Below, in pieces: positions 32,041-39,304 of a stretch of DNA of 45,218 bases. The stretch is taken from the NCBI GenBank assembly GCA_946403625.1, contig CAMJAP010000015.1, positions 1-45,218 of the forward strand. Direction: 5' to 3'. The position numbers and the translations under genes were made by a program. The stretch's first letter is position 1. Every line of letters starts with the position of its first letter. The notes below the pieces were generated by a model, which saw only the letters and a list, made by a program, of their open reading frames with translations, was not told the DNA's origin and searched no databases. The stretch comes from an uncultured Lachnospiraceae bacterium (lineage in GTDB: Bacteria > Bacillota > Clostridia > Lachnospirales > Lachnospiraceae).

Positions 32041-32155
32041 TTCGTGTTGGTAGAGTTTTGGGTGACAAAATCCTATACTGAATTCATCAACAACGAACAA
32101 CGGGTCGGCCAGACGGACGGCTCAATGTACAAACAACTATATGGAGGGAAAAGGA

Positions 32156-32704
32156 ATGAAGAAGTTGAGGTGCAACAAAGGTTTTTCGCTGGTGGAGCTG
32201 ATCATTGTGATCGCTATTATGGCTATTTTGGTCGGAGTAATGGCGCCACAGTTGATCCGGTACATTGAAAAAGCAAAAGTCTCTGCGGATACGCAGCGAC
32301 TTGATACACTCCATAGTGCAATCACCTATGCGCTGATGGATCCGGAAGTGATCTCTGATGGTAATAATTCTACGAAATACTGGATTAGTGATTTGACGAG
32401 TCCGAATCAGTTGTCATTTGGTTGGGAAGCAAGTTATTATGGCGACAGACTCACTTGTAAGTTTGCGGAAACAGTAGGAGAGGTTGTAGGCTATAATCCG
32501 TGGACAACCCCGTTGGCAGAGCATGGATATGAATCAACGCCGAGGGACGGACAGAAATTGTTGCCGAAGATTGTTGTAAACAGCACCGGAAATGCATTTG
32601 CAATATATTTGGATAATTCGGATCGTACAGGTCATAAAGACGGAGAAGCATTTTCCGGCGGATACGATGATTTGGAAGACTCCAAAGTTATCTTTGTAAA
32701 GTAA
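32156..32704 (+). CDS. Type IV pilin-like protein with prepilin N-terminus
   Basis: 182 residues from the ATG at 32156 (MKKLRCNKG); an in-frame ATG five codons upstream overlaps the ribosome binding site GGAGGG (32143-32148). The N-terminus is a class III prepilin signal: a short basic leader ending in G9, cleavage before F10, Glu at +5 (FSLVELIIVIAIMAILVGVM), then an apolar helix. The globular part (about 45-182) is pilin-like in size with no recognised subtype and one Cys pair distant in sequence. Pilins and pseudopilins need a prepilin peptidase, an assembly ATPase and a platform protein; none is nearby, so this is an orphan subunit. Its base composition appears more AT-rich than the neighbouring genes. 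Confidence 0.86.
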   Translation: MKKLRCNKGFSLVELIIVIAIMAILVGVMAPQLIRYIEKAKVSADTQRLDTLHSAITYALMDPEVISDGNNSTKYWISDLTSPNQLSFGWEASYYGDRLTCKFAETVGEVVGYNPWTTPLAEHGYESTPRDGQKLLPKIVVNSTGNAFAIYLDNSDRTGHKDGEAFSGGYDDLEDSKVIFVK

Positions 32705-32723
32705 GAATAGTAAAGATATCATT

Positions 32724-32751
32724 TACCGGCAGGCACATAAGTCTGCCGGTA
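32724..32751 (+). terminator. Hairpin after the pilin-like gene (weak terminator)
   Basis: TACCGGCAG (32724-32732) pairs with CTGCCGGTA (32743-32751), loop of 10. The following bases (TTGATAAAT) are not a proper T tract, so termination may be partial and the flotillin gene may be read through. Confidence 0.45.
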
Positions 32752-32804
32752 TTGATAAATAAAAAAGTAACTATAAACAAGTCAAAATGAGGAGGAACTA
32801 ACTT

Positions 32805-34328
32805 ATGAATGATCCAATTTTATTGGTCGCTTTGATTGCGGGTGTGGTCATCTTTTTGCTGATCATCATCGCGATGGGTTATGTAAAGGCACCTACCGAT
32901 CAGGCAATCATCATCTCAGGTATGCAGAAGGAACCCAAGTACATCATCGGACGAAGCTCCGTGAGGATTCCGTTCCTGCAGAGACTGGACCGTCTTTCTC
33001 TGAAGATGCTGTCCATCGATGTAAGAACATCCAAAACGATCCCGACACTGGACTACATCAACATTATGGTTGACTCTGTAGCCATCGTAAAGATCGGTAC
33101 CAATGAGAAGCTGATCAAAGCAGCAGCAGAAAACTTCCTGAACAAGGATTCCCAGTACATCAACCAGATGGTTGTAAATGTTCTGGAAGGTAACCTTCGT
33201 GAGATCATCGGCGCAATGAAGCTGGTGGACATCATGAACGACCGTAAAACGTTTGCGGCAATGGTACAGGACAATGCAGCACTGGATATGGCGAAGATGG
33301 GTCTTGAGATCGTATCCTTCAACATCCAGAACATCGATGATGCAGGCCTGGGCGTAATTGAAAACCTCGGTATTGCAAACACCGTAGCGATCCGTCAGAA
33401 TGCAGAAATCTCCCGTGCAAATGCGGAGAAGGAAATCGCAGTAGCACAGGCATCCGCTCGTAAGGATGCAAACGATGCACACATTTCCGCAGAGACCCAG
33501 ATCGCACAGAAGAACAACGAACTGGATATCCGCAAGTCCGAATTGAAGGTACAGGCTGATATCAAGCGAGCTGAGGCAGATGCAGCGTATGAGATCCAGA
33601 GACAGGAGCAGGCTCGTACCATCGAGACCGCTACCGTGGATGTACAGATCGCTAAGGCAGAGCGTGAAGCAGAATTGAAGCAGAAAGAAGTTATCGTTCG
33701 TCAGCAGGAACTGGCTGCACAGGTAGAACGTCAGGCAGATGCTGAGAAGTACAAGGCTGAAAAGGATGCAGAAGCAAAATTGATCCAGCGTCAGCGTCAG
33801 GCAGAAGCTGAGAAGTATGAGCAGGAGCAGGTAGCAGAAGCGCAGAAGGCAAAGGCAGATGCAGCCAGATATCTGGCAGAGCAGGAAGCGGCCGGTATTA
33901 CCGCAAAAGGTCGTGCAGAAGCAGAAGCAATCCGTGCAAAGGGTCTTGCAGAAGCAGAAGCAATGGAGAAGAAGGCAGAAGCTTACAAGAAGTACAATGG
34001 TGCTGCAGTCGTAGAAATGATGGTAAACATCCTTCCGCAGATGGCAGCCGAGGTAGCGAAGCCGCTTTCCGCGATCGAAAAGGTCAACATCTATGGTGGC
34101 GGTGACAACAACGGTGTGTCCCAGATCTCCGGAAATATGCCGGTGGTTATGAAGCAGGTATTTGATACTATGACCGAAGCAACCGGTGTAGACTTTACCG
34201 AGATCATGAAGGCAAGCACCTATGATGCAAAGGTAACCAAGAACATCAATGTGAACGGGCTGGAAGATGGTGAAGCGGCAAAGGCAGCTGTACAGGCAGC
34301 TGTAACGCAGGCGGTAACCGAAGACTAA
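32805..34328 (+). CDS. Flotillin-family (SPFH) membrane scaffold protein
   Basis: 507 residues, ATG at 32805 with AGGAGGAA upstream. One N-terminal membrane span (about 7-27) anchors an SPFH/band-7 domain (about 30-200: GYVKAPTDQAIIISG, VRIPFLQRLDRLSL, MLSIDVRTSKTIPT, NMV/VVNVLEGNLREIIGAM). Then comes a long Ala/Glu/Lys/Gln coiled coil (about 200-400) with the E-A repeats typical of flotillins, and a C-terminal region (400-507). Length and order fit the FloT/YuaG type. Flotillins organise membrane microdomains and affect membrane fluidity and protein complexes. The gene stands alone behind the pilin-like gene and ends in a strong terminator. Codon use (CGT, GCA, GGT) is that of a well expressed gene. 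Confidence 0.95.
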   Translation: MNDPILLVALIAGVVIFLLIIIAMGYVKAPTDQAIIISGMQKEPKYIIGRSSVRIPFLQRLDRLSLKMLSIDVRTSKTIPTLDYINIMVDSVAIVKIGTNEKLIKAAAENFLNKDSQYINQMVVNVLEGNLREIIGAMKLVDIMNDRKTFAAMVQDNAALDMAKMGLEIVSFNIQNIDDAGLGVIENLGIANTVAIRQNAEISRANAEKEIAVAQASARKDANDAHISAETQIAQKNNELDIRKSELKVQADIKRAEADAAYEIQRQEQARTIETATVDVQIAKAEREAELKQKEVIVRQQELAAQVERQADAEKYKAEKDAEAKLIQRQRQAEAEKYEQEQVAEAQKAKADAARYLAEQEAAGITAKGRAEAEAIRAKGLAEAEAMEKKAEAYKKYNGAAVVEMMVNILPQMAAEVAKPLSAIEKVNIYGGGDNNGVSQISGNMPVVMKQVFDTMTEATGVDFTEIMKASTYDAKVTKNINVNGLEDGEAAKAAVQAAVTQAVTED

Positions 34329-34342
34329 AGGCAGTTAACAGG

Positions 34343-34371
34343 TTCTCGGGGGAGTGATCCCCCGAGAATTA
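34343..34371 (+). terminator. Intrinsic terminator after the flotillin gene
   Basis: TTCTCGGGGG (34343-34352), loop AGTGAT, CCCCCGAGAA (34359-34368), then TTATTAT. Very stable 10-bp stem. Confidence 0.88.
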
Positions 34372-34416
34372 TTATGTGCGGATACAACATAGGGATCCTG
34401 TTCGGAAAAAATGTTG

Positions 34417-34445
34417 TTTACAATCCGTATTTACTATGCTATAAT
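34417..34445 (+). promoter_or_regulatory. rpsO: Promoter of rpsO (extended -10)
   Basis: TTTACA (34417-34422), 17-bp spacer, TATAAT (34440-34445) with TG at 34437-34438 forming an extended -10. Predicted start near 34452. Confidence 0.75.
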
Positions 34446-34451
34446 CATTTT

Positions 34452-34558
34452 CGTTGCTGTGGGTTGTCCACGGCAGGAAACTCACCTGGTCCAGGGGATC
34501 GGCACCTCGGCCATTCGCTTAGATCAGGCAAACAATCATTATAATAGGAGGAAATAAA
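34452..34558 (+). promoter_or_regulatory. Structured rpsO leader (possible S15 autoregulatory element)
   Basis: About 107 bases between the predicted start point and the rpsO ATG. GCTGTGG (34456-34462) pairs with CCACGGC (34468-34474), followed by a GC-rich segment (34482-34515) with further pairing options. Ribosomal protein S15 represses its own mRNA through leader structures in several bacteria; I infer the same here without a matching consensus in hand. Confidence 0.45.
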
Positions 34559-34825
34559 ATGATTTCAGCAGAAAAGAAGCAGTCCATCATGAAGGATTTC
34601 GCTCGTACCGAAGGCGATACCGGTTCACCGGAGGTTCAGGTAGCAGTTCTTTCCGCAAGAATTGAGGAGCTTACCGCACACCTGAAGGAGCATCCGCAGG
34701 ATCATCATTCCCGTCGTGGTATGTATAAGATGATCGGTAAGAGACGTGGTCTGCTCAATTACCTGATGAAGATCGATATTGAGAGATATCGTGCTCTGAT
34801 CGAGAAGCTTGGTCTGAGAAAGTAA
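34559..34825 (+). CDS. rpsO: 30S ribosomal protein S15
   Basis: 88 residues, the usual length, ATG at 34559 with AGGAGGAA upstream. It binds the central domain of 16S rRNA early in small-subunit assembly. Family motifs: [18 protein letters not shown] near the N-terminus, [21 protein letters not shown] and the C-terminal KRRGLLNYL with [13 protein letters not shown]. Transcribed from its own extended -10 promoter with a structured leader and closed by a terminator, ahead of pnp. The rpsO-pnp order is widely conserved in bacteria. Confidence 0.99.
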   Translation: MISAEKKQSIMKDFARTEGDTGSPEVQVAVLSARIEELTAHLKEHPQDHHSRRGMYKMIGKRRGLLNYLMKIDIERYRALIEKLGLRK

Positions 34826-34835
34826 GAAAATGGAA

Positions 34836-34876
34836 ATGGGTGCAGGAAGTCTATGGGCTTTCTGTATCCATTTTTA
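34836..34876 (+). terminator. Intrinsic terminator between rpsO and pnp
   Basis: A 14-bp stem with three wobbles, ATGGGTGCAGGAAG (34836-34849) with CTTTCTGTATCCAT (34858-34871), then TTTTATTTAT. The long, wobble-containing stem may let some transcripts through to pnp. Confidence 0.8.
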
Positions 34877-34898
34877 TTTATAAATAACTTTTTTATTT

Positions 34899-34988
34899 TC
34901 AGAAGGGCAATGCCGGCGAGACCACTGAAGAGTGGCGGAAGCATATAAAACCGATGTTCTTCAGTGTTTTCGGAGGCGGCCTTTCTGA
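34899..34988 (+). promoter_or_regulatory. pnp leader with nested stems
   Basis: TCAGAAGGGC (34899-34908) pairs with GCCTTTCTGA (34979-34988), enclosing a perfect 9-bp stem CACTGAAGA (34923-34931) with TCTTCAGTG (34958-34966). Such long leader stems upstream of pnp are RNase III targets through which PNPase limits its own synthesis in E. coli; the same role is inferred here. Confidence 0.5.
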
Positions 34989-35024
34989 AAAAAATCCAAA
35001 ATCAATCAGAAAAGGAGAGGCAAA

Positions 35025-37130
35025 ATGGCAAAAGAATTTAAGACTTACAGTATTGAGATCGGCGGCCGTACCCTGTCTGTGGATATCAACAGAGTATCCG
35101 CACAGGCAAATGGTGCAGCATTTATGCACTATGGCGATACCACTGTGCTGGCAACGGCTACCGCATCTGAGAAACCGCGTGACGGTATTGATTTCTTCCC
35201 TCTGTCCGTAGAGTATGAAGAGAAGATGTACGCGGTAGGCAAGATCCCGGGTGGTTTTAACAAGCGTGAGGGTAAGGCAAGCGAGAATGCGGTCCTGACC
35301 AGCCGCGTGATTGACCGTCCCATGAGACCGTTGTTCCCGAAGGATTACAGAAATGATGTAACCCTGGACAACCTGGTAATGAGTGTTGATCCGGCATGCC
35401 GTCCGGAACTGGTGGCTATGCTCGGTTCTGCGATCGCAACCTGCATTTCCGATATTCCGTTTGACGGTCCGTGTGCTATGACACAGATGGGTATGATCGA
35501 TGGTGAACTGATCGTTAACCCGTCCCAGGAGCAGTGGGCAAGCGGCGATCTGAAGCTGACTGTAGCTTCCACTGCACAGAAGGTGATCATGATCGAAGCC
35601 GGTGCAAATGAGATCCCTGAATCCAAGATGCTGGAGGCTATTTATACCGCACACGATATCAATCAGAAGATCATTGCTTGGATCAATAACATCGTAGCAG
35701 AGGTTGGCAAGCCGAAGCACGAGTATGTGAGCTGCGCAATTCCTGAGGAACTGTTTGCGAAGATGAAAGAGATCGTTCCTCCTGAAGAGATGGAAGTTGC
35801 AGTATTCACGGATGAAAAACAGAAGAGAGAAGCAAATATCTCCGAGATCCAGAAGAAACTGGAAGAGGCATTTGCTGATAACGAAGAGTGGCTGGGCCTG
35901 ATCGGCGAGGCACTGTATCAGTACGAGAAAAAGACTGTACGTAAGATGATCCTGAAAGATCACAAGCGTCCGGACGGCCGTGAGATCACCCAGATCCGTA
36001 AGCTGGCTGCAGAAGTAGATATCATCCCGCGTGTACATGGTTCTGCTATGTTCACCCGTGGACAGACCCAGATCTGCAATGTGACGACCCTGGCTCCGCT
36101 TTCCGAAGCGCAGAAGGTAGACGGTCTGGATGAGAATGTACGTATCAAGAGATATATCCATCACTACAACTTCCCGTCCTACTCCGTAGGCGAGACCAAG
36201 GTAAGCCGCGGACCGGGCCGTCGTGAGATCGGTCACGGTGCACTGGCAGAGAGAGCTCTGCTCCCGGTACTGCCGAGCGAGGAAGAGTTCCCGTATGCAA
36301 TCCGTACCGTATCCGAGACATTTGAGTCCAACGGTTCCACCTCCATGGCTTCCACCTGTGCATCCTGTATGTCCCTGATGGCAGCCGGCGTACCTATCAA
36401 GAAGATGGTTGCAGGTATTTCCTGCGGTCTGGTAACCGGTGAGACCGATGATGATTTTGTTCTGTTGACCGATATCCAGGGCCTGGAAGACTTCTTCGGC
36501 GATATGGACTTTAAGGTAACCGGTACCAAGGATGGTATCACTGCGATCCAGATGGATATCAAGATCCATGGTCTGACCAGACCGATCGTAGAAGGCGCTA
36601 TCGCTCGTTGCCGTGACGCAAGACTCTTCATTATGGAGAACTGCATGAAGCCGGCGATCGCTGAGCCGCGTGCAACTGTAAATGCTTATGCTCCGAAGAT
36701 CGTTCATATCCAGATCGATCCGGACAAGATCGGTGATGTGATCGGACAGCGTGGTAAGACCATCAATGAGATCATTGAGCGTACCGGCGTGAAGATGGAT
36801 ATCTCCGAAGACGGTGCAGTCAGCGTATGCGGTACCGACAAGGACGCTATGGATGCTGCGATCAAGATGGTAGAGACCATTGTAACCGATTATGAAGAAG
36901 GCCAGATCTTTGAAGGTAAAGTAGTAAGCATCAAAGATTTCGGCGCATTCGTAGAGTTTGCACCGGGCAAGGAAGGTATGGTTCATATCTCCCGTATCGC
37001 AAACCGCCGCATCGACAAGGTAGAAGATGTACTGAGCCTTGGCCAGGAAGTTAAGGTTGTTTGCCTTGGCAAGGACCCGAAGAACCCGGGCAGATACACC
37101 TTCTCCATGAAGGACGTAGCACAGGATTGA
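35025..37130 (+). CDS. pnp: Polyribonucleotide nucleotidyltransferase (PNPase)
   Basis: 701 residues, ATG at 35025 with AAAGGAGAGG upstream. It degrades RNA from the 3' end by phosphorolysis, in the cytosol and in RNA-decay complexes. Order: first RNase PH-like domain (about 10-230, with FFPLSVEYEEKMYAVGKIPGG), helical linker, second RNase PH domain (about 310-540, with RPDGREITQIRKL, SRGPGRREIGHGALAERAL, and the DI-MD-KV-GT/DGITAIQMDIK catalytic region), KH domain (IGDVIGQRGKTINEII) and S1 domain (EGKVVSIKDFGAFVEFAPGKEGMVHIS). Length is normal. It has a structured leader and ends in a strong terminator. Confidence 0.99.
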   Translation: MAKEFKTYSIEIGGRTLSVDINRVSAQANGAAFMHYGDTTVLATATASEKPRDGIDFFPLSVEYEEKMYAVGKIPGGFNKREGKASENAVLTSRVIDRPMRPLFPKDYRNDVTLDNLVMSVDPACRPELVAMLGSAIATCISDIPFDGPCAMTQMGMIDGELIVNPSQEQWASGDLKLTVASTAQKVIMIEAGANEIPESKMLEAIYTAHDINQKIIAWINNIVAEVGKPKHEYVSCAIPEELFAKMKEIVPPEEMEVAVFTDEKQKREANISEIQKKLEEAFADNEEWLGLIGEALYQYEKKTVRKMILKDHKRPDGREITQIRKLAAEVDIIPRVHGSAMFTRGQTQICNVTTLAPLSEAQKVDGLDENVRIKRYIHHYNFPSYSVGETKVSRGPGRREIGHGALAERALLPVLPSEEEFPYAIRTVSETFESNGSTSMASTCASCMSLMAAGVPIKKMVAGISCGLVTGETDDDFVLLTDIQGLEDFFGDMDFKVTGTKDGITAIQMDIKIHGLTRPIVEGAIARCRDARLFIMENCMKPAIAEPRATVNAYAPKIVHIQIDPDKIGDVIGQRGKTINEIIERTGVKMDISEDGAVSVCGTDKDAMDAAIKMVETIVTDYEEGQIFEGKVVSIKDFGAFVEFAPGKEGMVHISRIANRRIDKVEDVLSLGQEVKVVCLGKDPKNPGRYTFSMKDVAQD

Positions 37131-37151
37131 TCCTGAATATTCAGTAAACTC

Positions 37152-37182
37152 AAACCCCGGCAGACCTCTTGCCGGGGTTTTT
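37152..37182 (+). terminator. Intrinsic terminator after pnp
   Basis: AAACCCCGGCA (37152-37162), loop GACCTCT, TGCCGGGGTTTTT (37170-37182). Strong, with A and T tracts. Confidence 0.94.
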
Positions 37183-37236
37183 AAATGGTAAGCATGTAGC
37201 AACGATAAACTTTTTGCATTTTTATGAAAAAAACAG

Positions 37237-37265
37237 TTGCAATCTGAATTCATTTCTAGTAAGAT
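37237..37265 (+). promoter_or_regulatory. Probable efp promoter
   Basis: TTGCAA (37237-37242), 17-bp spacer, TAAGAT (37260-37265, 4 of 6 consensus bases). The start point near 37272 is about 43 bases before the efp ATG. Confidence 0.42.
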
Positions 37266-37314
37266 ATACAAGTATTATTTTGAATTTTGTTAGACAATCT
37301 AGGAGGATAGTATC

Positions 37315-37872
37315 ATGATTTCTGCAGGTGATTTCAGAAACGGTATGACGATTGAATTGGACAACAGCGTATACCAGATCGTAGAATTCCAGCATGTAAA
37401 GCCGGGCAAGGGCGCTGCTTTCGTTAGAACAAAGCTGAAAGATATCAAGAATGGCGGTGTGGTAGAGCGTACTTTCCGTCCGACTGAAAAGTGCCCGCAG
37501 GCAAGAATCGATAGAAAAGAAATGCAGTATCTGTATTCCGATGGAGATCTGTTCAACTTCATGGATACCGAGAACTATGAGCAGATCGCACTCAACGCTG
37601 AGACCGTTGGTGATACTCTGAAGTTCGTAAAAGAGAACGAAATGGTTAAGGTTTGCTCTCACAACGGTAACGTATTTGCAATCGAGCCGCCTCTGTTTGT
37701 AGAGCTGGAGATTACCGATACCGAGCCGGGCTTCAAGGGTGATACTGCTACCGGTGCTTCCAAGCCGGCAACTGTTGAGACAGGCGCACAGGTACAGGTA
37801 CCTTTGTTTGTCAGCACAGGCGATAAGATCAAGATCGATACCAGAACAGGCGAATATCTGAGCCGCGTATAA
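37315..37872 (+). CDS. efp: Translation elongation factor P
   Basis: 185 residues, ATG at 37315 with AGGAGGA upstream. EF-P binds ribosomes stalled at consecutive prolines and helps peptide bond formation. Three beta-barrel domains: KOW-like N-terminal domain (1-65) with the loop [11 protein letters not shown] holding K32, the residue modified in other bacteria; an OB domain (65-128); and a C-terminal OB domain (130-185) with the family ending [15 protein letters not shown]. No modification enzymes are near. It stands as a single transcript between terminators at 37152 and 37922. Confidence 0.99.
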   Translation: MISAGDFRNGMTIELDNSVYQIVEFQHVKPGKGAAFVRTKLKDIKNGGVVERTFRPTEKCPQARIDRKEMQYLYSDGDLFNFMDTENYEQIALNAETVGDTLKFVKENEMVKVCSHNGNVFAIEPPLFVELEITDTEPGFKGDTATGASKPATVETGAQVQVPLFVSTGDKIKIDTRTGEYLSRV

Positions 37873-37921
37873 TGGTATGATTTCCTGATACACATCAGGA
37901 AAAAACGTAGAACATCTGTAA

Positions 37922-37962
37922 GACAATAGTAACCGTATAAAACGGATACTATTGTCTTTTTT
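37922..37962 (+). terminator. Intrinsic terminator after efp
   Basis: GACAATAGTAACCGT (37922-37936), loop ATAAA, ACGGATACTATTGTC (37942-37956, one A/A mismatch), then T6. A second hairpin without a T tract (37881-37902) lies just after the efp stop. Confidence 0.9.
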
Positions 37963-38075
37963 ATTCTTTTGATTCTGAACATCTAAGAGGATACACATTT
38001 CGTGATCCGATTCGTAACATTCAGCAAAGTAAAAAGTTTAATGATTTTGGATTAATAGTTTTGGAGGATTTTATA

Positions 38076-39068
38076 ATGGAAATGAAAGATTTTTGCGAAA
38101 AGGTAAAGGCAGCATTGGAAAAAGATTTGGAAGAAGGCGCAGTGGTTCGGATCAGCGAGGTGCCGAAGAATAACGGGATTACACTGCACGGAGTGTCGAT
38201 CTATCGGACGGATGTCAATATCACTCCGACGATCTATCTGGAAGAGTGTTACAAACGATATGAGGACGGAGAAACGTTTGCGAATATTATGCGCCTGATC
38301 AAAAATGCACTGGAAAAGAATCGTCTGGAGAATTCGTTTGATGTGACGGAATATGTTGATCTGGAAAAGGCAAAGAGTCGATTTGCATTTAAGCTGGTCA
38401 ACATTCCGAAGAATCATAAATTATTGGAGGAAGTACCGTATATCCCTTATCTGGATATGGCGATCGTGTTTTATTATCTGCTCGATGAAGAGCAGATAGA
38501 CGGACATGCGACGATTACGATACGAAACAGTCATATGAAAATGTGGGGGATTACGGCGGAGGATCTGTTTTCGTATGCGCTGACGAATGCCGGTAAATTG
38601 CTGCCGCCGGCCATTCGAAATATGGAAGATCTGATGCGGGAGATCCTCTATCGGCAGAATTATCCGATGCAACATAAACACAACCCGTGGAATCCGGAAT
38701 GGCCGGGCGAATTGTCTATGGATGAACTATTGCGGGATATGATCCATCATGGAGGCCGGGCACCGATGTATATTCTTACGAATCGAAGCCGGAGATATGG
38801 TGCAGGATGCATTTTGTATCCGGGATTGTTAAAACAGATCGGACAGGAGATTCACAGCAATTTTTATGTATTGCCGTCTTCGGTGCATGAAACGATCCTG
38901 TTGCCGGATCTCGGATTGGAAAATCCGGAGGTGCTGCTCGAAATGGTGAAGGAAGTCAATGAGAGTGAGGTACCGGAGGAAGAGGTATTATCGGATTCGG
39001 TGTATTATTATGATATTAAAAAAGACCATCTGGGTATCGTGGAAAAAGAAGCGTACGCGGTTTGGTAA
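38076..39068 (+). CDS. DUF5688 family protein
   Basis: 330 residues from the ATG at 38076, behind GGAGG (38063-38067). The pattern (FCEKVKAALEKDL, HGVSIYRTDVNITPTIYLEECYKRYEDGETFANIM, EEVPYIPYLDMAIVFYYLLDE, IRNSHMKMWGITAEDLFSYALTNAGKLLPP, and a late segment with FYVLPSSVHETILLP) matches what I know of DUF5688, a family common in Lachnospiraceae and of unknown function. Cytosolic, without signal peptide or membrane span. Lachnospiraceae genomes often have many copies in varied contexts, so the neighbours say little. Transcribed apart from efp (terminator at 37922). Confidence 0.85.
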   Translation: MEMKDFCEKVKAALEKDLEEGAVVRISEVPKNNGITLHGVSIYRTDVNITPTIYLEECYKRYEDGETFANIMRLIKNALEKNRLENSFDVTEYVDLEKAKSRFAFKLVNIPKNHKLLEEVPYIPYLDMAIVFYYLLDEEQIDGHATITIRNSHMKMWGITAEDLFSYALTNAGKLLPPAIRNMEDLMREILYRQNYPMQHKHNPWNPEWPGELSMDELLRDMIHHGGRAPMYILTNRSRRYGAGCILYPGLLKQIGQEIHSNFYVLPSSVHETILLPDLGLENPEVLLEMVKEVNESEVPEEEVLSDSVYYYDIKKDHLGIVEKEAYAVW

Positions 39069-39082
39069 GTAAGTGATAAGAC

Positions 39083-39132
39083 GATGGCCCGGGGCAGAAA
39101 ATGTAAGATACCGGTTTGCGTTCCGGGCCATC
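39083..39132 (+). other. Long inverted repeat after the DUF5688 gene
   Basis: GATGGCCCGG (39083-39092) pairs with CCGGGCCATC (39123-39132) around a 30-base loop. No T tract follows (ATTACCTAAAAAA), so it is not a standard intrinsic terminator; it may protect the 3' end of the mRNA. Confidence 0.55.
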
Positions 39133-39187
39133 ATTACCTAAAAAATACTGGACAAAAAAGGGGGATTATGCTAGTATAATCAAGTAT

Positions 39188-39259
39188 GCACTCGTAGTCT
39201 AACGGATAGAATGATGGCCTCCGACGCCATTGATGCAGGTTCGATTCCTGCCGGGTGCA
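39188..39259 (+). tRNA. tRNA-Arg (anticodon CCG)
   Basis: Acceptor GCACTCG (39188-39194) pairs with CGGGTGC (39252-39258, one wobble), discriminator A39259. The anticodon stem ATGGC/GCCAT (39214-39218, 39226-39230) closes the loop CTCCGAC with anticodon CCG. T arm GCAGG TTCGATT CCTGC (39235-39251). No CCA is encoded. A TATAAT at 39175-39180 places the start point at about the first base of the tRNA. The SH3b gene starts 45 bases after it, with a T-rich stretch between. Confidence 0.95.
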
Positions 39260-39304
39260 TTTTTTCTTTTGGATAAAACGGATTCGAATATAAGGAAGGG
39301 CTTT

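Noticed and set aside
32047..32079. Promoter for the pilin-like gene (TTGGTA ... TATACT)
   Set aside because: The -10-like TATACT is good, but the spacer to the best -35-like hexamer is 21 bp, too long to support the call.
39083..39132. Intrinsic terminator after the DUF5688 gene
   Set aside because: The stem is strong but the loop is 30 bases and no T tract follows; listed as an inverted repeat instead.
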